From the IMG/VR virus record IMGVR_UViG_3300034283_000468, positions 1-32,195 of that record: a stretch of 32,195 bases of DNA; one strand, written 5' to 3'. Within the stretch, counting starts at the first letter, position 1, and each line of letters opens with the position of its first letter. Under the pieces are notes generated by a model, which saw nothing but the letters and a program-made list of their open reading frames with translations, did no database searches and was not told where the DNA came from. This document shows positions 9,001-18,574 of the stretch, piece by piece. The translations under genes were made by a program, and so were the position numbers. Origin of the DNA: a virus.

Positions 9001-12000
9001 TTTTCATATCTGTCTGAAACTAAAAGTTTAGCATTCTGACTACCACGAGTTGTATATTCTTTTATTTCATTGTTAGTAGCTACTTGAATACCCATGAATC
9101 TATAATCAAGAGTAAGAGTATTAGCATTAGCTGCTACAGGATTACCTTCATATTGACCTTCTTCTACTATATCATCATACAATGGATAGTAATTTCCATC
9201 AGGTTGCATCAAGGCACCTATCTTTATACCTTGAGGATATACAGCTACACCTTGACCATTAGCCATCATAGACTCAGCTATAGCTTCCATGTTAGTACCT
9301 TTATAAACAGAAGGTATAAGAGGAAGCAAACTGAATTTAAGATATACAGGAACAGAAAGATTATCTATTTTATTTAATCCAAAGTATTGCGCTTTAAGTA
9401 CATTAAATACTTTAGTTATTTTATCTACAGGTATATTATCTCCACGCATTACTTGCTGATAAAGACTTTCTTCTACCCTTCCCCATTCACCTACTCTTAA
9501 TCTAAACTCTCTATATTCTGGTAAAGTAATGTATCCTTGTCCATCAGCTTCTTCCATTGCAGAGTATTTACTTGCAAGAAGGCTACCCTTTTTAACACCA
9601 AACTTTGTCTCAAAAGCTTTTCTTATATCAGATAAATAGGAAGACATAGTTACAGGTTCTTGCATAACTACTACTTCAAAGAATCCATCTTTAACTAGTT
9701 TACCATCTTTGTCAGACTGTGGAAGACTATTAATGAAGTTATTAATACGTGTATCTACTATAGCCATTTTCTTAGTACCTACTGCACCAGCAGTTCTCTT
9801 ATAAAGGTCTACAGCTGATTTGTAAAAAGCAGGGTGTCCAAAGAACAGTTTAGTCTGTTCGATATTACCTATCAAACTATTAGCTGTAAAAGCTTCAATA
9901 AGATTATCAAACTGAGCTACACTCATTTTAACACCTTGTTCAGACTTACTAAATGTAGTCCCAGCTTCTTTCTCAAACTGCTCTGTAATTCCTTTATCTA
10001 AAGCACGAAGAGTTACTGCCATTCCACTTGCTGTAGGAGTATACACAGCAAGATTATTATCAACTAAACGCTGTATAACTTCTTTATTATGAAGTTCTAA
10101 ATAATCTGAAATAGCTTCTCTAATGGCTTTTATATTAGTAGTTACATAATCTTCTACAGATTGAGTAGGAAGAATAGTAGGTACCTTGTCTTTTATAATC
10201 TCTTCAAAGAAATATAAACCATTACCTTTATTCTTACCAAAATTAGCAATTAAACTACCACCTGTTTCTTTACCTACAAGTAGTTCGTCTGCTAAATATC
10301 CTACAAGAGTTTCTATTATCTCACTTCTTTTGCTATTAATATTACCAGGCCTAAAAAGAGGATTACCTTCTCCTTCCCTAGTTATATCTATTGCATACTC
10401 TAATGACTTGTCTGAAGTTCTAAGGATTGGGAAGATTCCTTTAAGGATTGAATTAAAGCTCATCCAAGTCCTATCTTGTTTATCAGACTGAGTATTTACT
10501 TTACCCTCTGCAGCTGTTTGATTAGGACGAGCACCTTCTATAATTGTTATTTTAAAAGGTACATCAGTTCTTACATACCGTCCATTTTCATTTTTCCTAA
10601 ATAAAATCTCATTTAATAATTTTGAATTACTTATATAAGGAGATAATAATCCTGGGAATTTACCAAACCTTCCATATAGTTTATGTATAGGAGTACCTAC
10701 AGGCATACTGTTTATATACTCTGCGAGCATAGAGATGGCATTATGTTCAGATACTCCATAACGAGTTTTACCATCTGGGCCTATATGCTGTAAATCTGTA
10801 ACTTCATAAAGCTTAGAAGCTGCTATCTTAGCAAGATTGAATAGACGTGACTTTGAAGCTTTATTAAAAATATAATCTAAATCTAAATCTTGTCCACTCT
10901 TAGGCTCTTTAGACAACTGAGCTATAAAATATTCAGCATTCTTTGTAAATTCTTCAGCCTCTTCCTTATTATATTCAGAAGGATCTGTAACATCAATAGT
11001 AAAGCCAAGTTTATTTAATGCCTCCATGTAATATTTAAAAGCATCAGTCCTAGGAATTTTTATAGTTTTAAGAATCTCTCTTACTTTCCTATGACTAACC
11101 CTTGGTAAAGAAGCATCTGTGGGTTTTACTATAATAGATTCAGTAGAACCAATATTTTCTACTAGTTTGCTACGCCATGTAGCAACAGTTCTATCCTCAG
11201 CAGTTTCTGCGTTAGGGTCTTGTTTTACTACATCTCCTTCATTTACAAGCCATAGATTATAATTCAATGCAGTCTTATACATAGACTGCTGAAAATTAGT
11301 AACCAAATTATTTGCTTCTAAAGGATCCTTAGCCATATTTGCAGGATCTGTAAGTAAAGCAAGTAAGGTCTTATAATGAGGAATCTCTTCGGAAAGTCTT
11401 TCTAAGACTTTTACCATAGAGTTATTATCACCAGGGTCATTAAAAGTAGTTGAAGTATGTAAAGAAGATAGCAGGTGATTAAACACACTGTTAGGATTTA
11501 CAAGCATTTGTAAACCAAGCATGTCTCCTTTTTCAGGAGTCATTATTCCATCAACTCTTGAGTAAGCAGGTAATGATGCTACCATTAATTTTACAAAGGC
11601 ATTTGTACCTTCTCTAGGGTGAATTGTAGAACTATCTTTACCCCAAGCATTACTATCTCTATCTGTTCTTTCTTGCTCGTTTATATCATCTTCTTTGTAA
11701 AGACCCAGGTCAATAGCTAAGTCATTCTGTATATATTCTTTTACAGCATTTCTTATTTTCTTACGTCCTGTTTCACTGGTATAAAGAGTGTTAAAAGTCT
11801 TTTTAGTATTTATAATTACGCCAGTAGGAGTTTTATAAAGTGTATTATCAGGAAGCTTATCTATTTCTTGCTTAGTCCTTCTTATACCATCATCTATAAA
11901 AGTTTCTAACTCTCCTACAGTCATCTTTGCTAAATCTCCTATACTATTATTAGCATTGAAAAGAGATTTAAACATATTACCAACTACAGAATGAGTTACC

Positions 12001-15000
12001 TCTTTAGTGAACAAAGCAGCTGTTACTTTATCTATAGGCCTTGTAGTACCATCTTTTTTTAAAGTAGACCAAGTTATTAAACTAAACCTACTTGGAACAA
12101 GTATACGTTCTTTTGCTTTAACACGATCATAAGTCCTACTAACATACTTACCGTTGTACAAATTGTAAAACATTGAGTCAATTGCTCCTGAAGGTTTTAC
12201 TTTAAAGATTGCTTTAATAGCATCCCATATAATTTCAAAAATAGTTTTAAGGTTCTTTGTAGGATAAGTCTTACCACCACTTAATGCAAAAGTTCTAAAG
12301 TCTTCTGCAAGCATCTCATCATAGAATACTGTAATAAGCTGCGCTTTATTAAGTTTAGGATATATTTTCTTTAGTTTAGCAAGGTCTTCCTCAGTAGGGT
12401 TGCCGTAAAGCTTTGTAGCTTCTTCGTAAACTTTTGCAAGCTCTTCATCTGTAAGAAGACCTAACATTACTTCATGTAAAGCTTCGTGATATTCAGTACC
12501 TTCTTCTGCAAGTTCAGATAAATAAAGTACAGCATCTCCTGTAACTTTACCTTGGGCTATACTATTAAGAAGCTTTTTAGCTCTTTTAACAGTAACTTGT
12601 GGTAAATTCTTAGCAATCCAGGCTTCAGCTTTAGCAAGATCTATCTTAGGACCTCCTGTTTGCTGTGTTCTACCTAATCCATCTAAATCTTCATCTTCTT
12701 CTTCTGTAATAATAGGGTCTTCCTCAATCTCTTCTTCTGAAATATCAGCTTCTTCTCCTGATTCTACATTATCTGTAACTACAGTTTCACCACTGCCCAT
12801 AAGAGCAGCAAGTTCAGAACTTTCTCCAGCTGCAAACTCTCCTCCTTCTGCAGGAGCTGTAGGAGCAGAAGCTACTAAAGATTCTAGCTTTGTAGCAATC
12901 TTTCTATACGTATCATATATCTCAAAACCTGTAGATTGACCAGCAGCCTTAATCTTATTTGCTAATTCATCATCCTCTAAAGATTCTACTAACTCAGTAG
13001 CTACAAATTCATCAAAAGCTTTTTCTCCAAGTATAGATTTTACTTTTTTAAATATACTATCTAATTCTGTTGATACAACATTTCCTTCCTCGTCTGTGGG
13101 ATAATTAGCATCTGTAAACTGTGCTTCTCCTTTATTTATTATACTTTTAACTTCTTCTAATAAAGAAGCAGCTGAGCTTTTTGCAGGAGGAGGTGTAGTA
13201 GTTCCAGCTTTAGGAGGGGTGTAAGTAGCTTTAGAAGATTCAGGAGTCTCTTTTATAGCTTCAGGATTATCAGAATATTTAAGATAAGTACTCTTGATTA
13301 TAACTTCTCCATTACTATCTGTAACAGCATTAGTAGTAAGAGGTATATCTTCTACAGGACGAGGATTACCATTAGGTTGTTTGTTGCTTATAAGATATGA
13401 GAAGTAGCTATTATGTTTTGTAGTTTCTACATAGAGAGGCTTACCTTCTTCATCAAATACTACTCTGTTAACTTCTAAATGACTACCTGATTTGCCAAGT
13501 TTATCATTACTAATCTGATGGTATTTATTTTCTAAGAAGGTAAGTAAGGCATCTTTATTAGCTTCAAGACTTTCTTGAGTAAAAGGTATTTCTACCCTAG
13601 TACCCTTAGTAAAATCATAGAAAGAAAGTTGACCTTCAGTTAAATAAAGTTGAGTTTGAGGATTAGGACGTGAAGAAAGAAGTGCATCTTCAGCTTTATC
13701 TTGTCTACCAAAATAGACAATTCCACGTAAGTAATCATAGATACTAAGAGTGTCTTGTGTCTTAGACTTACGAGCTGCTTCAGCTTCTTCTTTAGTAAGT
13801 TGTTTCCTTTTGTAGTAACCCCAAGATTGCTTGGCTTTATTCCAAAATAACTTAAATTTAAAGCCTTTAGATTTTTTATTTATAGCTCCTATTTTTTTCT
13901 GAGCCTGTTCTTTATCTTTACCTAAAAGTACAAATTCACTTTTCTTCTTTTTTGTAGTAGTGGCTTTTTGTACAGCTTCTGCTTCTTCAGGTGCAAGAGC
14001 TATCTCAGCACTAGAAGTTAATGCAGTAAGAAGGTCAAATACTACCTGAGTTTCATTAGAACTAAGTTTTCTAGAAAGAAGGGGTACTACTACATCTTCA
14101 TCTGTAATAAAATAAGCCAGACCATTCTTTACCTTGACTTGTTCTTTACCTACAGTAATATAACCCCAACCTTCTGCAGCATCTTCATCATTAGTAGCCT
14201 TGGCTATTTCTATCCTACTCTTACCTAATCTTTCACCTTTCTTATTTTCTGTATTACCAAGAAGGGTATCCCATACAGCAGTAGTTAAATCCCTATCTCC
14301 TGTACGTTTATAAGGAGTAGTTTCAAGAAGTCCTAAAGATTTACCTGTAACAGGTAAGAAAGAATTAATACCAGCTGCAGCTCTTTCAAAAAGCTTATCT
14401 CGTAAAGCCTGGAGTTTCTCCATAGCCTGTGCAGCCTCAATAGGCCTGTCTTTAGCATCATAAAACCTTTCGTAGTTCTCTGTTTGAAGAGTAGGTAATG
14501 GAATAAAATTATATACAAGCTGGTCTTCTCCAGCATTCTCTCCTAAAGGTTGAAGGTTAGCATCTACAGGGGCCCCATTCTTATAAAGAATAACTGCTAA
14601 TGCATCTTTCTGCATTTTTTCAGGTAAAGGCTTACCTTCTGCATCTACAAAAAGATCAGGGCGCTGCTGAGCTGTAACTACACGCAAAGAAAACTTTGCA
14701 TTAGATAGCTTAATTTTAGCTACAGTTTTAGACCATCTTTGCTGAGCTTTATTAGGATTAGGAGTACCGTCAGGTAGAGTATCCATACCTGCAGTTTTAA
14801 ATGCATTATCTATGCTAGGTTTTGGAGATAAATAATTAGTAATTAAAGTATCTTGAGAGTTATCAATCTCTTGGGTATATGTTCTTTTTGCAGCTTGTCT
14901 AGGCGCACTTTCAGCTTGTTTAGCACGACGTTCTGCAAGAACTTGGGCCAAAGTATCTTCAAATAAAGATCTTTCTTTATTTAAAGAGTTAATCATTTTT

Positions 15001-18000
15001 TCCCAGGAGTTTATATAACTTTGGATTTCAGCAAGTTGCTCTAATACAGCATCTAATTGTTTCTCTTCTATACCAAGATTTAAAAAAGCTTGTGTTTGTT
15101 CAGCACGTAATTGTCGTAATAATGGAGTAACATCTGTCTGCCATTTTACCATTAAGTTATTTACAGTAGCTGGGTCTACACCATAGATACTTTTATATAA
15201 AGCTTTGAACCTAGGATAAATAACTTTTACTAAAGCTTTTAGCGCATCTATTACTTCCTGCATTCTTTCTGCAGTAGCCTCAGCTTGATTCTTAGCGTCT
15301 TGTACATCCCTAATTTGCTTTTGTAAAGCAGCTATGTCTTCAGTTATAGCTTTATTAAAAACATCTCTTCTAAATCTATTCTCTTGAACTTCTTTTAACC
15401 CAGCAAGAGCTTTATTATTCTCTTCAAATAATGTAGCTCTTTGCTCATCAAGTTCTGCAATCTTTGCTCTATATTGTGCAAGTTTATTTTCAAGGTCAAA
15501 GATTTTAAAAGTAGTTTTTATACCATCTATTGTAACCCTAATTCTGCCAGACTTAGTAGCTTTAGCACGTTTTAAAAGTTCTTCAGCCTCAGTTATACTT
15601 TCTTCTATAATTTCTTTTTGTGCTCGTAAATTTTCAGCTAAAGCCATATTAGCTTTAATCTGCTTTTGAAGAGTTTGAACACGTACATTATTATATATTT
15701 CCTGACGTTGTTCTTCTCTACTAAAAGAATTAGATGCTAAAAATGAAGGGTCTTTTTCAAGGTCTTCTAAGTTATATACATTACCATCTTTATCGTACAT
15801 AACATTAGGTTGACCTCTTTTAAAGAAAAGGTCAATAGTATCATCTATTGTTTCACGAGATTCTACCGGATTTTTAACTTCTACCTTAACTTCTTTACCA
15901 TCTACAATAACTTTATATGTAGCATATTTATCTCCAGCTTTAGAAGTCCTTACAGCTGCATTACCATCTTCATCTATAAGGTTAGGATTTTCTGTAACAG
16001 GTTGTGCATCTTGAAGTGTAATAGGAGCTCCTGTAGATTTAGAAATACCTGTAACAGTTAACTTATCTTTTTTACCATTGTCTACTTTAAAGACAGTACT
16101 TTCAAACCCAAACTCTGGGTCTTCATTAGTATTAGCTTGGTAAAAATTCTTATACCTTTCTTCTTTAGAAGTCTTATCTAGAAATCTTTCCTGAGCATCT
16201 GTTTCAGCTAAAGCTTGTGCATTTTCTGCATACCTTTTATCAGCCATCTTAAAGTATGCATCATTCATAGTTTGTCTTTGCAAAACTAAACCATATAAAT
16301 CCCTGGCTTTTTCAGCAAACTTAAGTTTAGTTTCAGGGTTACTTTGGTACTCTAAGTACTCATTTACAAGCCTTCTATAATTATCAAGTCCTTTCTTTTT
16401 ACTTAAGAACTGCTCTAGATCTACAGGAGTGGCTAATGCTGAGAAATCTGAAATGTATTGTATCATTTCAGGAGTAAAGTTTTCATTAAGCCCACGAAGA
16501 AACTGAGTACCTGTTTCTGCTTTAATTTCTCCGAGTAAAGAATTAATCCTATCATCTATATCCAAAGTTGCAGCAGCTTTTAAAAGCATATCTTTACGTG
16601 CTCCTTCAGGATAATCTGAAAATCTTACATCAATATCTTCTTTAATCTTTTTTATTTTATCAGCTTGTTTTAAAGCCTTTTCTCCCTTATCTTTAATATA
16701 TTGTTTTACTTGATCATCATCCATACCCTTGAAAAAATCAAGAGTAGTTTCTTTTCCTGTTACAGAAGAAACAACTTTAGAGCTGTACTTAGCTCTAAGT
16801 TCAGCAGCACTAAGTAAATTTTCATCCTGTATTTTACTTTTTAAATCTTCAAACTTACCTATTTCTACAAAAGTATCTACCATGTTAGCAAGTTGCATTG
16901 AGTTGATAGTTTTATGATTCATTCTATCATCTGCTAACAATGCTTCATCAGCCATACTTTTTAAAGCATTGTCTACTACTTGACCTTCATATAATTTTTT
17001 GGTAAGTGTGTCTTGTAAATAACTATTAGCAGCTTCTACATTTCTTTTAAAAGATGCGTCTGCGGCACTTAACTCTTTATATTCTCCATAAATACCACCT
17101 TCAATACCTAATTTTACACCTAACTTAGAACCAGGAGCACGTTTAATTGTAGGTATTCCTAGTCCTCCAATAACTAAACCTGCAAATGCATTTTCCCAAC
17201 CTTCTTCTGTACCATAAGCTTCTTGTAAACCACGTCCTATAGAAGTAATAAAGTTTTGTACATCTGAATTAGCATCTTTATCAAGCCTTAAGTTGTAGTA
17301 ACTTTCTGCAGTTTTTTGAATAGCAAATTGTCCCTGCTCTTCTGTCATCTCCATTAAAGGATCTTTAAGAAGTTTTGCAGTATAGTCTAAACCTTTTTGA
17401 AACTTATTTCTTTTTACAAGTTCATATAAACCTGTATCTTCAGCAACATTAATAGCCTCAGTAGTTAAAACTTTATTAGGTGTATAACCTTTACTAAAGA
17501 TATTTCTAAACTGAGTATAGTTAGATAAAGTAAGTAATCCTACGTTAGCTGTAAATACAGAATTTTGATAATTCTGAGTTTCTTTCTCTAAATTATTTAG
17601 TTCTTGCTCATATTCTTGAGGAGTTATCTCTCCACTTTCAATTTGAGCCCTAAGGCCTTGCATCCTCTGCTCTTTAAAATCTTTACCATTTTGTAAAGCT
17701 TCAAAAGTAGATTCACCTAAAGAACCTACAAAGGAAGATACGACTTGATTCATAGCCGTTTTACTTTTTATAGCTTTAGCTACAGTAGCAAGTTCATCTA
17801 ATACTTGTGTATTTTTTAAAGCAGCCAATTGTTCACCTGTTAAAGTAGCCACTTGTTTCATGGCAGCTTGTTCAGCTGCAGTTAAAGTACGTCCTTCTTG
17901 TAAAGCTTTAGACAATCCTTCTAATACTTTAGAAGTATTCCTAAGTGTAGTAAGTCCAAATAATTCTGCTCCTATACCCCCAGTTACCATACCTGCACCC

Positions 18001-18560
18001 ATTGCACCTACTGCAAATCCAAGGTTTTTAAGGATAGTTTCTCCCCAAAAGTTAGTAGGATTTTTAATGGCGTTAATCCAAAAAGGATTATCCATTTCTT
18101 CTTGAGTACGATAGTTAGGTAAAGCTTCTTCTAATCTTTGTTGAAAATCTACCATTTCTTTGGAAAAAGGATTATCTATAAATCTATTATATAATCCTTG
18201 ATCTTCCTTACCTGTTGCTAAATTAACAAGACCTGCTAATACTCCTATAGTACCTTGAGCAAAAGTAGAACCTGCTATTCCGACAAATTTAGTAGCACTT
18301 CTTCCAAGTTGTTCTGTCCAAGGCTGCAGTTGTGCACGCATTTCCTCATTGTCAGCACCTATCTGGTAACCTGTATGTAAATAATCAAAGTAAGTATTAT
18401 CCTTATCTGAAACACTTACTTGTGGACTTCTTACAACAGTTCCTCCATAAGGAGTCTCAGCATATCTTTGATTAATGCTGTTTAACTCCATTTCTACTAA
18501 CTCAGTAGGAGTATAAGGTTGGTTAGTTCTTGGGTTTATATTAACAAGATTTGGCCGCAT
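6012..18560 (-). CDS. crAss-like virion RNA polymerase polyprotein with zincin motif, 4182 aa
   Basis: The catalytic centre is D3472-F-D-I-D3476 in KSGGDFDIDKLNVYF, preceded at 3433-3436 by RIPT. This matches the beta'-type double-psi barrel of multisubunit and YonO/phi14:2 gp66-type RNA polymerases (RxPT ... ADFDGD). Lysines in QKYNGGARIQ (K3314) and PAQVKV (K3367) are candidates for the partner barrel. In other crAss-like phages such polymerases are packaged and transcribe early genes after ejection. Other parts in order: hydrophobic Gly-rich segments (about 91-116, 176-205) that could enter membranes; a long helical/coiled-coil region (about 950-1210); Pro-rich (about 1790) and acidic (about 1920-1955) linkers; a metallopeptidase-like H2025-E-A-L-H2029 with E2082/E2086 as possible third ligand; then the polymerase from about 2150. 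At 4182 aa it is nearly twice the roughly 2200 aa of phi14:2 gp66. It starts 14 bases after the muramidase stop. Confidence 0.88.
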   Translation of the reverse strand: MRPNLVNINPRTNQPYTPTELVEMELNSINQRYAETPYGGTVVRSPQVSVSDKDNTYFDYLHTGYQIGADNEEMRAQLQPWTEQLGRSATKFVGIAGSTFAQGTIGVLAGLVNLATGKEDQGLYNRFIDNPFSKEMVDFQQRLEEALPNYRTQEEMDNPFWINAIKNPTNFWGETILKNLGFAVGAMGAGMVTGGIGAELFGLTTLRNTSKVLEGLSKALQEGRTLTAAEQAAMKQVATLTGEQLAALKNTQVLDELATVAKAIKSKTAMNQVVSSFVGSLGESTFEALQNGKDFKEQRMQGLRAQIESGEITPQEYEQELNNLEKETQNYQNSVFTANVGLLTLSNYTQFRNIFSKGYTPNKVLTTEAINVAEDTGLYELVKRNKFQKGLDYTAKLLKDPLMEMTEEQGQFAIQKTAESYYNLRLDKDANSDVQNFITSIGRGLQEAYGTEEGWENAFAGLVIGGLGIPTIKRAPGSKLGVKLGIEGGIYGEYKELSAADASFKRNVEAANSYLQDTLTKKLYEGQVVDNALKSMADEALLADDRMNHKTINSMQLANMVDTFVEIGKFEDLKSKIQDENLLSAAELRAKYSSKVVSSVTGKETTLDFFKGMDDDQVKQYIKDKGEKALKQADKIKKIKEDIDVRFSDYPEGARKDMLLKAAATLDIDDRINSLLGEIKAETGTQFLRGLNENFTPEMIQYISDFSALATPVDLEQFLSKKKGLDNYRRLVNEYLEYQSNPETKLKFAEKARDLYGLVLQRQTMNDAYFKMADKRYAENAQALAETDAQERFLDKTSKEERYKNFYQANTNEDPEFGFESTVFKVDNGKKDKLTVTGISKSTGAPITLQDAQPVTENPNLIDEDGNAAVRTSKAGDKYATYKVIVDGKEVKVEVKNPVESRETIDDTIDLFFKRGQPNVMYDKDGNVYNLEDLEKDPSFLASNSFSREEQRQEIYNNVRVQTLQKQIKANMALAENLRAQKEIIEESITEAEELLKRAKATKSGRIRVTIDGIKTTFKIFDLENKLAQYRAKIAELDEQRATLFEENNKALAGLKEVQENRFRRDVFNKAITEDIAALQKQIRDVQDAKNQAEATAERMQEVIDALKALVKVIYPRFKALYKSIYGVDPATVNNLMVKWQTDVTPLLRQLRAEQTQAFLNLGIEEKQLDAVLEQLAEIQSYINSWEKMINSLNKERSLFEDTLAQVLAERRAKQAESAPRQAAKRTYTQEIDNSQDTLITNYLSPKPSIDNAFKTAGMDTLPDGTPNPNKAQQRWSKTVAKIKLSNAKFSLRVVTAQQRPDLFVDAEGKPLPEKMQKDALAVILYKNGAPVDANLQPLGENAGEDQLVYNFIPLPTLQTENYERFYDAKDRPIEAAQAMEKLQALRDKLFERAAAGINSFLPVTGKSLGLLETTPYKRTGDRDLTTAVWDTLLGNTENKKGERLGKSRIEIAKATNDEDAAEGWGYITVGKEQVKVKNGLAYFITDEDVVVPLLSRKLSSNETQVVFDLLTALTSSAEIALAPEEAEAVQKATTTKKKKSEFVLLGKDKEQAQKKIGAINKKSKGFKFKLFWNKAKQSWGYYKRKQLTKEEAEAARKSKTQDTLSIYDYLRGIVYFGRQDKAEDALLSSRPNPQTQLYLTEGQLSFYDFTKGTRVEIPFTQESLEANKDALLTFLENKYHQISNDKLGKSGSHLEVNRVVFDEEGKPLYVETTKHNSYFSYLISNKQPNGNPRPVEDIPLTTNAVTDSNGEVIIKSTYLKYSDNPEAIKETPESSKATYTPPKAGTTTPPPAKSSAASLLEEVKSIINKGEAQFTDANYPTDEEGNVVSTELDSIFKKVKSILGEKAFDEFVATELVESLEDDELANKIKAAGQSTGFEIYDTYRKIATKLESLVASAPTAPAEGGEFAAGESSELAALMGSGETVVTDNVESGEEADISEEEIEEDPIITEEEDEDLDGLGRTQQTGGPKIDLAKAEAWIAKNLPQVTVKRAKKLLNSIAQGKVTGDAVLYLSELAEEGTEYHEALHEVMLGLLTDEELAKVYEEATKLYGNPTEEDLAKLKKIYPKLNKAQLITVFYDEMLAEDFRTFALSGGKTYPTKNLKTIFEIIWDAIKAIFKVKPSGAIDSMFYNLYNGKYVSRTYDRVKAKERILVPSRFSLITWSTLKKDGTTRPIDKVTAALFTKEVTHSVVGNMFKSLFNANNSIGDLAKMTVGELETFIDDGIRRTKQEIDKLPDNTLYKTPTGVIINTKKTFNTLYTSETGRKKIRNAVKEYIQNDLAIDLGLYKEDDINEQERTDRDSNAWGKDSSTIHPREGTNAFVKLMVASLPAYSRVDGIMTPEKGDMLGLQMLVNPNSVFNHLLSSLHTSTTFNDPGDNNSMVKVLERLSEEIPHYKTLLALLTDPANMAKDPLEANNLVTNFQQSMYKTALNYNLWLVNEGDVVKQDPNAETAEDRTVATWRSKLVENIGSTESIIVKPTDASLPRVSHRKVREILKTIKIPRTDAFKYYMEALNKLGFTIDVTDPSEYNKEEAEEFTKNAEYFIAQLSKEPKSGQDLDLDYIFNKASKSRLFNLAKIAASKLYEVTDLQHIGPDGKTRYGVSEHNAISMLAEYINSMPVGTPIHKLYGRFGKFPGLLSPYISNSKLLNEILFRKNENGRYVRTDVPFKITIIEGARPNQTAAEGKVNTQSDKQDRTWMSFNSILKGIFPILRTSDKSLEYAIDITREGEGNPLFRPGNINSKRSEIIETLVGYLADELLVGKETGGSLIANFGKNKGNGLYFFEEIIKDKVPTILPTQSVEDYVTTNIKAIREAISDYLELHNKEVIQRLVDNNLAVYTPTASGMAVTLRALDKGITEQFEKEAGTTFSKSEQGVKMSVAQFDNLIEAFTANSLIGNIEQTKLFFGHPAFYKSAVDLYKRTAGAVGTKKMAIVDTRINNFINSLPQSDKDGKLVKDGFFEVVVMQEPVTMSSYLSDIRKAFETKFGVKKGSLLASKYSAMEEADGQGYITLPEYREFRLRVGEWGRVEESLYQQVMRGDNIPVDKITKVFNVLKAQYFGLNKIDNLSVPVYLKFSLLPLIPSVYKGTNMEAIAESMMANGQGVAVYPQGIKIGALMQPDGNYYPLYDDIVEEGQYEGNPVAANANTLTLDYRFMGIQVATNNEIKEYTTRGSQNAKLLVSDRYENGVAQPITVYRDGKPKSLTSKETQALVKEYHQTVNQITEEKAKKILAEIGAKEVKPGVYKITNVKNLSNKLIRAARNRNSPDNLINSLGTVEEGTEIRFKYLLDGVPSRNKIENLLFSLINNTVITQKYNGGARIQAASTGFERGPRTYTSEFGKAVLTSNPDLRFYIPGKNGEILPAQVKVAPNSDMLQIIKKLGGIAKTNEILKKLWSLEIENDKVVGGTRYNPEAVKELLGDISPEIFQFVAYRIPTQGMNTIENLEIVEFLDPLAGEAIHLPSELVAKSGGDFDIDKLNVYFRHFTKEGSLNVKDKEQALHNKMVSISQDFLAAPENYTDLLMPNDPVVLKDLAGKETPVSKTKSLTWGHNLDTAEYYLVGKAAVGIVARHRTHHTLTQQAGVTINKVYMGGVNFDEQTSAKLNFAGSEDNYSLGGISDSNKQHKIGDIISEFLSAFVDVAKDPFIFRLNGNINTADTYMYLIRRGVPIEIASKFMTQPVIIEYFKRYAGGRSMVNVMNGTDVSSGEIKQELYSLLEAAFKNLGGTDASKIAFKSFTEDNLSGYVGKDLSENLKDISFVRTQIQVLEDFSRYMEQSNNLRMLMDATSDDTVRHKNFNALDNYNKRMDEVRKSNMFDSKSIQKIFDDTLVGGFQKAQMLHDVYRDLFVTETPKIKTALDSIRDYLKSNKVDEQSSNDILDRAKNALIVYMFSASKDFMVDVQKRLQLGTEDIKSLPEEIASKLKSPNPVIRKNPFYKQLIPLLQNPKSDVKALKMFNVKLTTFDFNQIVNGFSGITDVNEQKRLAALILFQSGLDNSAETWYDKVPVDVMAGLLNNAIEQFKDNLSNFDTDHFIQEFIRNNYMNSSLVPYLGSLERLTIDKTGTFKGQMPKRFGNRLYLKVKATYPEYQDKDKAALAKAAGLDTAEYLLLAKTEDGSFKLINKRGDRLSKEYKKANMNSMLNKNNVNTGEFRDKFPQWSEPLLLALPKNKSLPSQGETLENNC

Positions 18561-18574
18561 TTTTATGTATTAAG

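Noticed and set aside
9084-9377. 97-aa plus-strand open frame opposite the polymerase gene
   Set aside because: It is antisense to well-supported coding sequence, with a Ser/Ile/Tyr-rich composition typical of the reverse complement of this AT-rich gene. The other plus-strand frames between 1505 and 26839 were dropped for the same reason.
14333-14536. 67-aa minus-strand frame inside the polymerase gene
   Set aside because: It overlaps the polymerase frame entirely on the same strand, has no recognisable domain, and no sign of independent initiation.
6012-18560. Intein or intron explaining the 4182-residue length
   Set aside because: No intein splice motifs or homing-endonuclease block was recognised and the frame is continuous; multi-domain fusion explains the length better.
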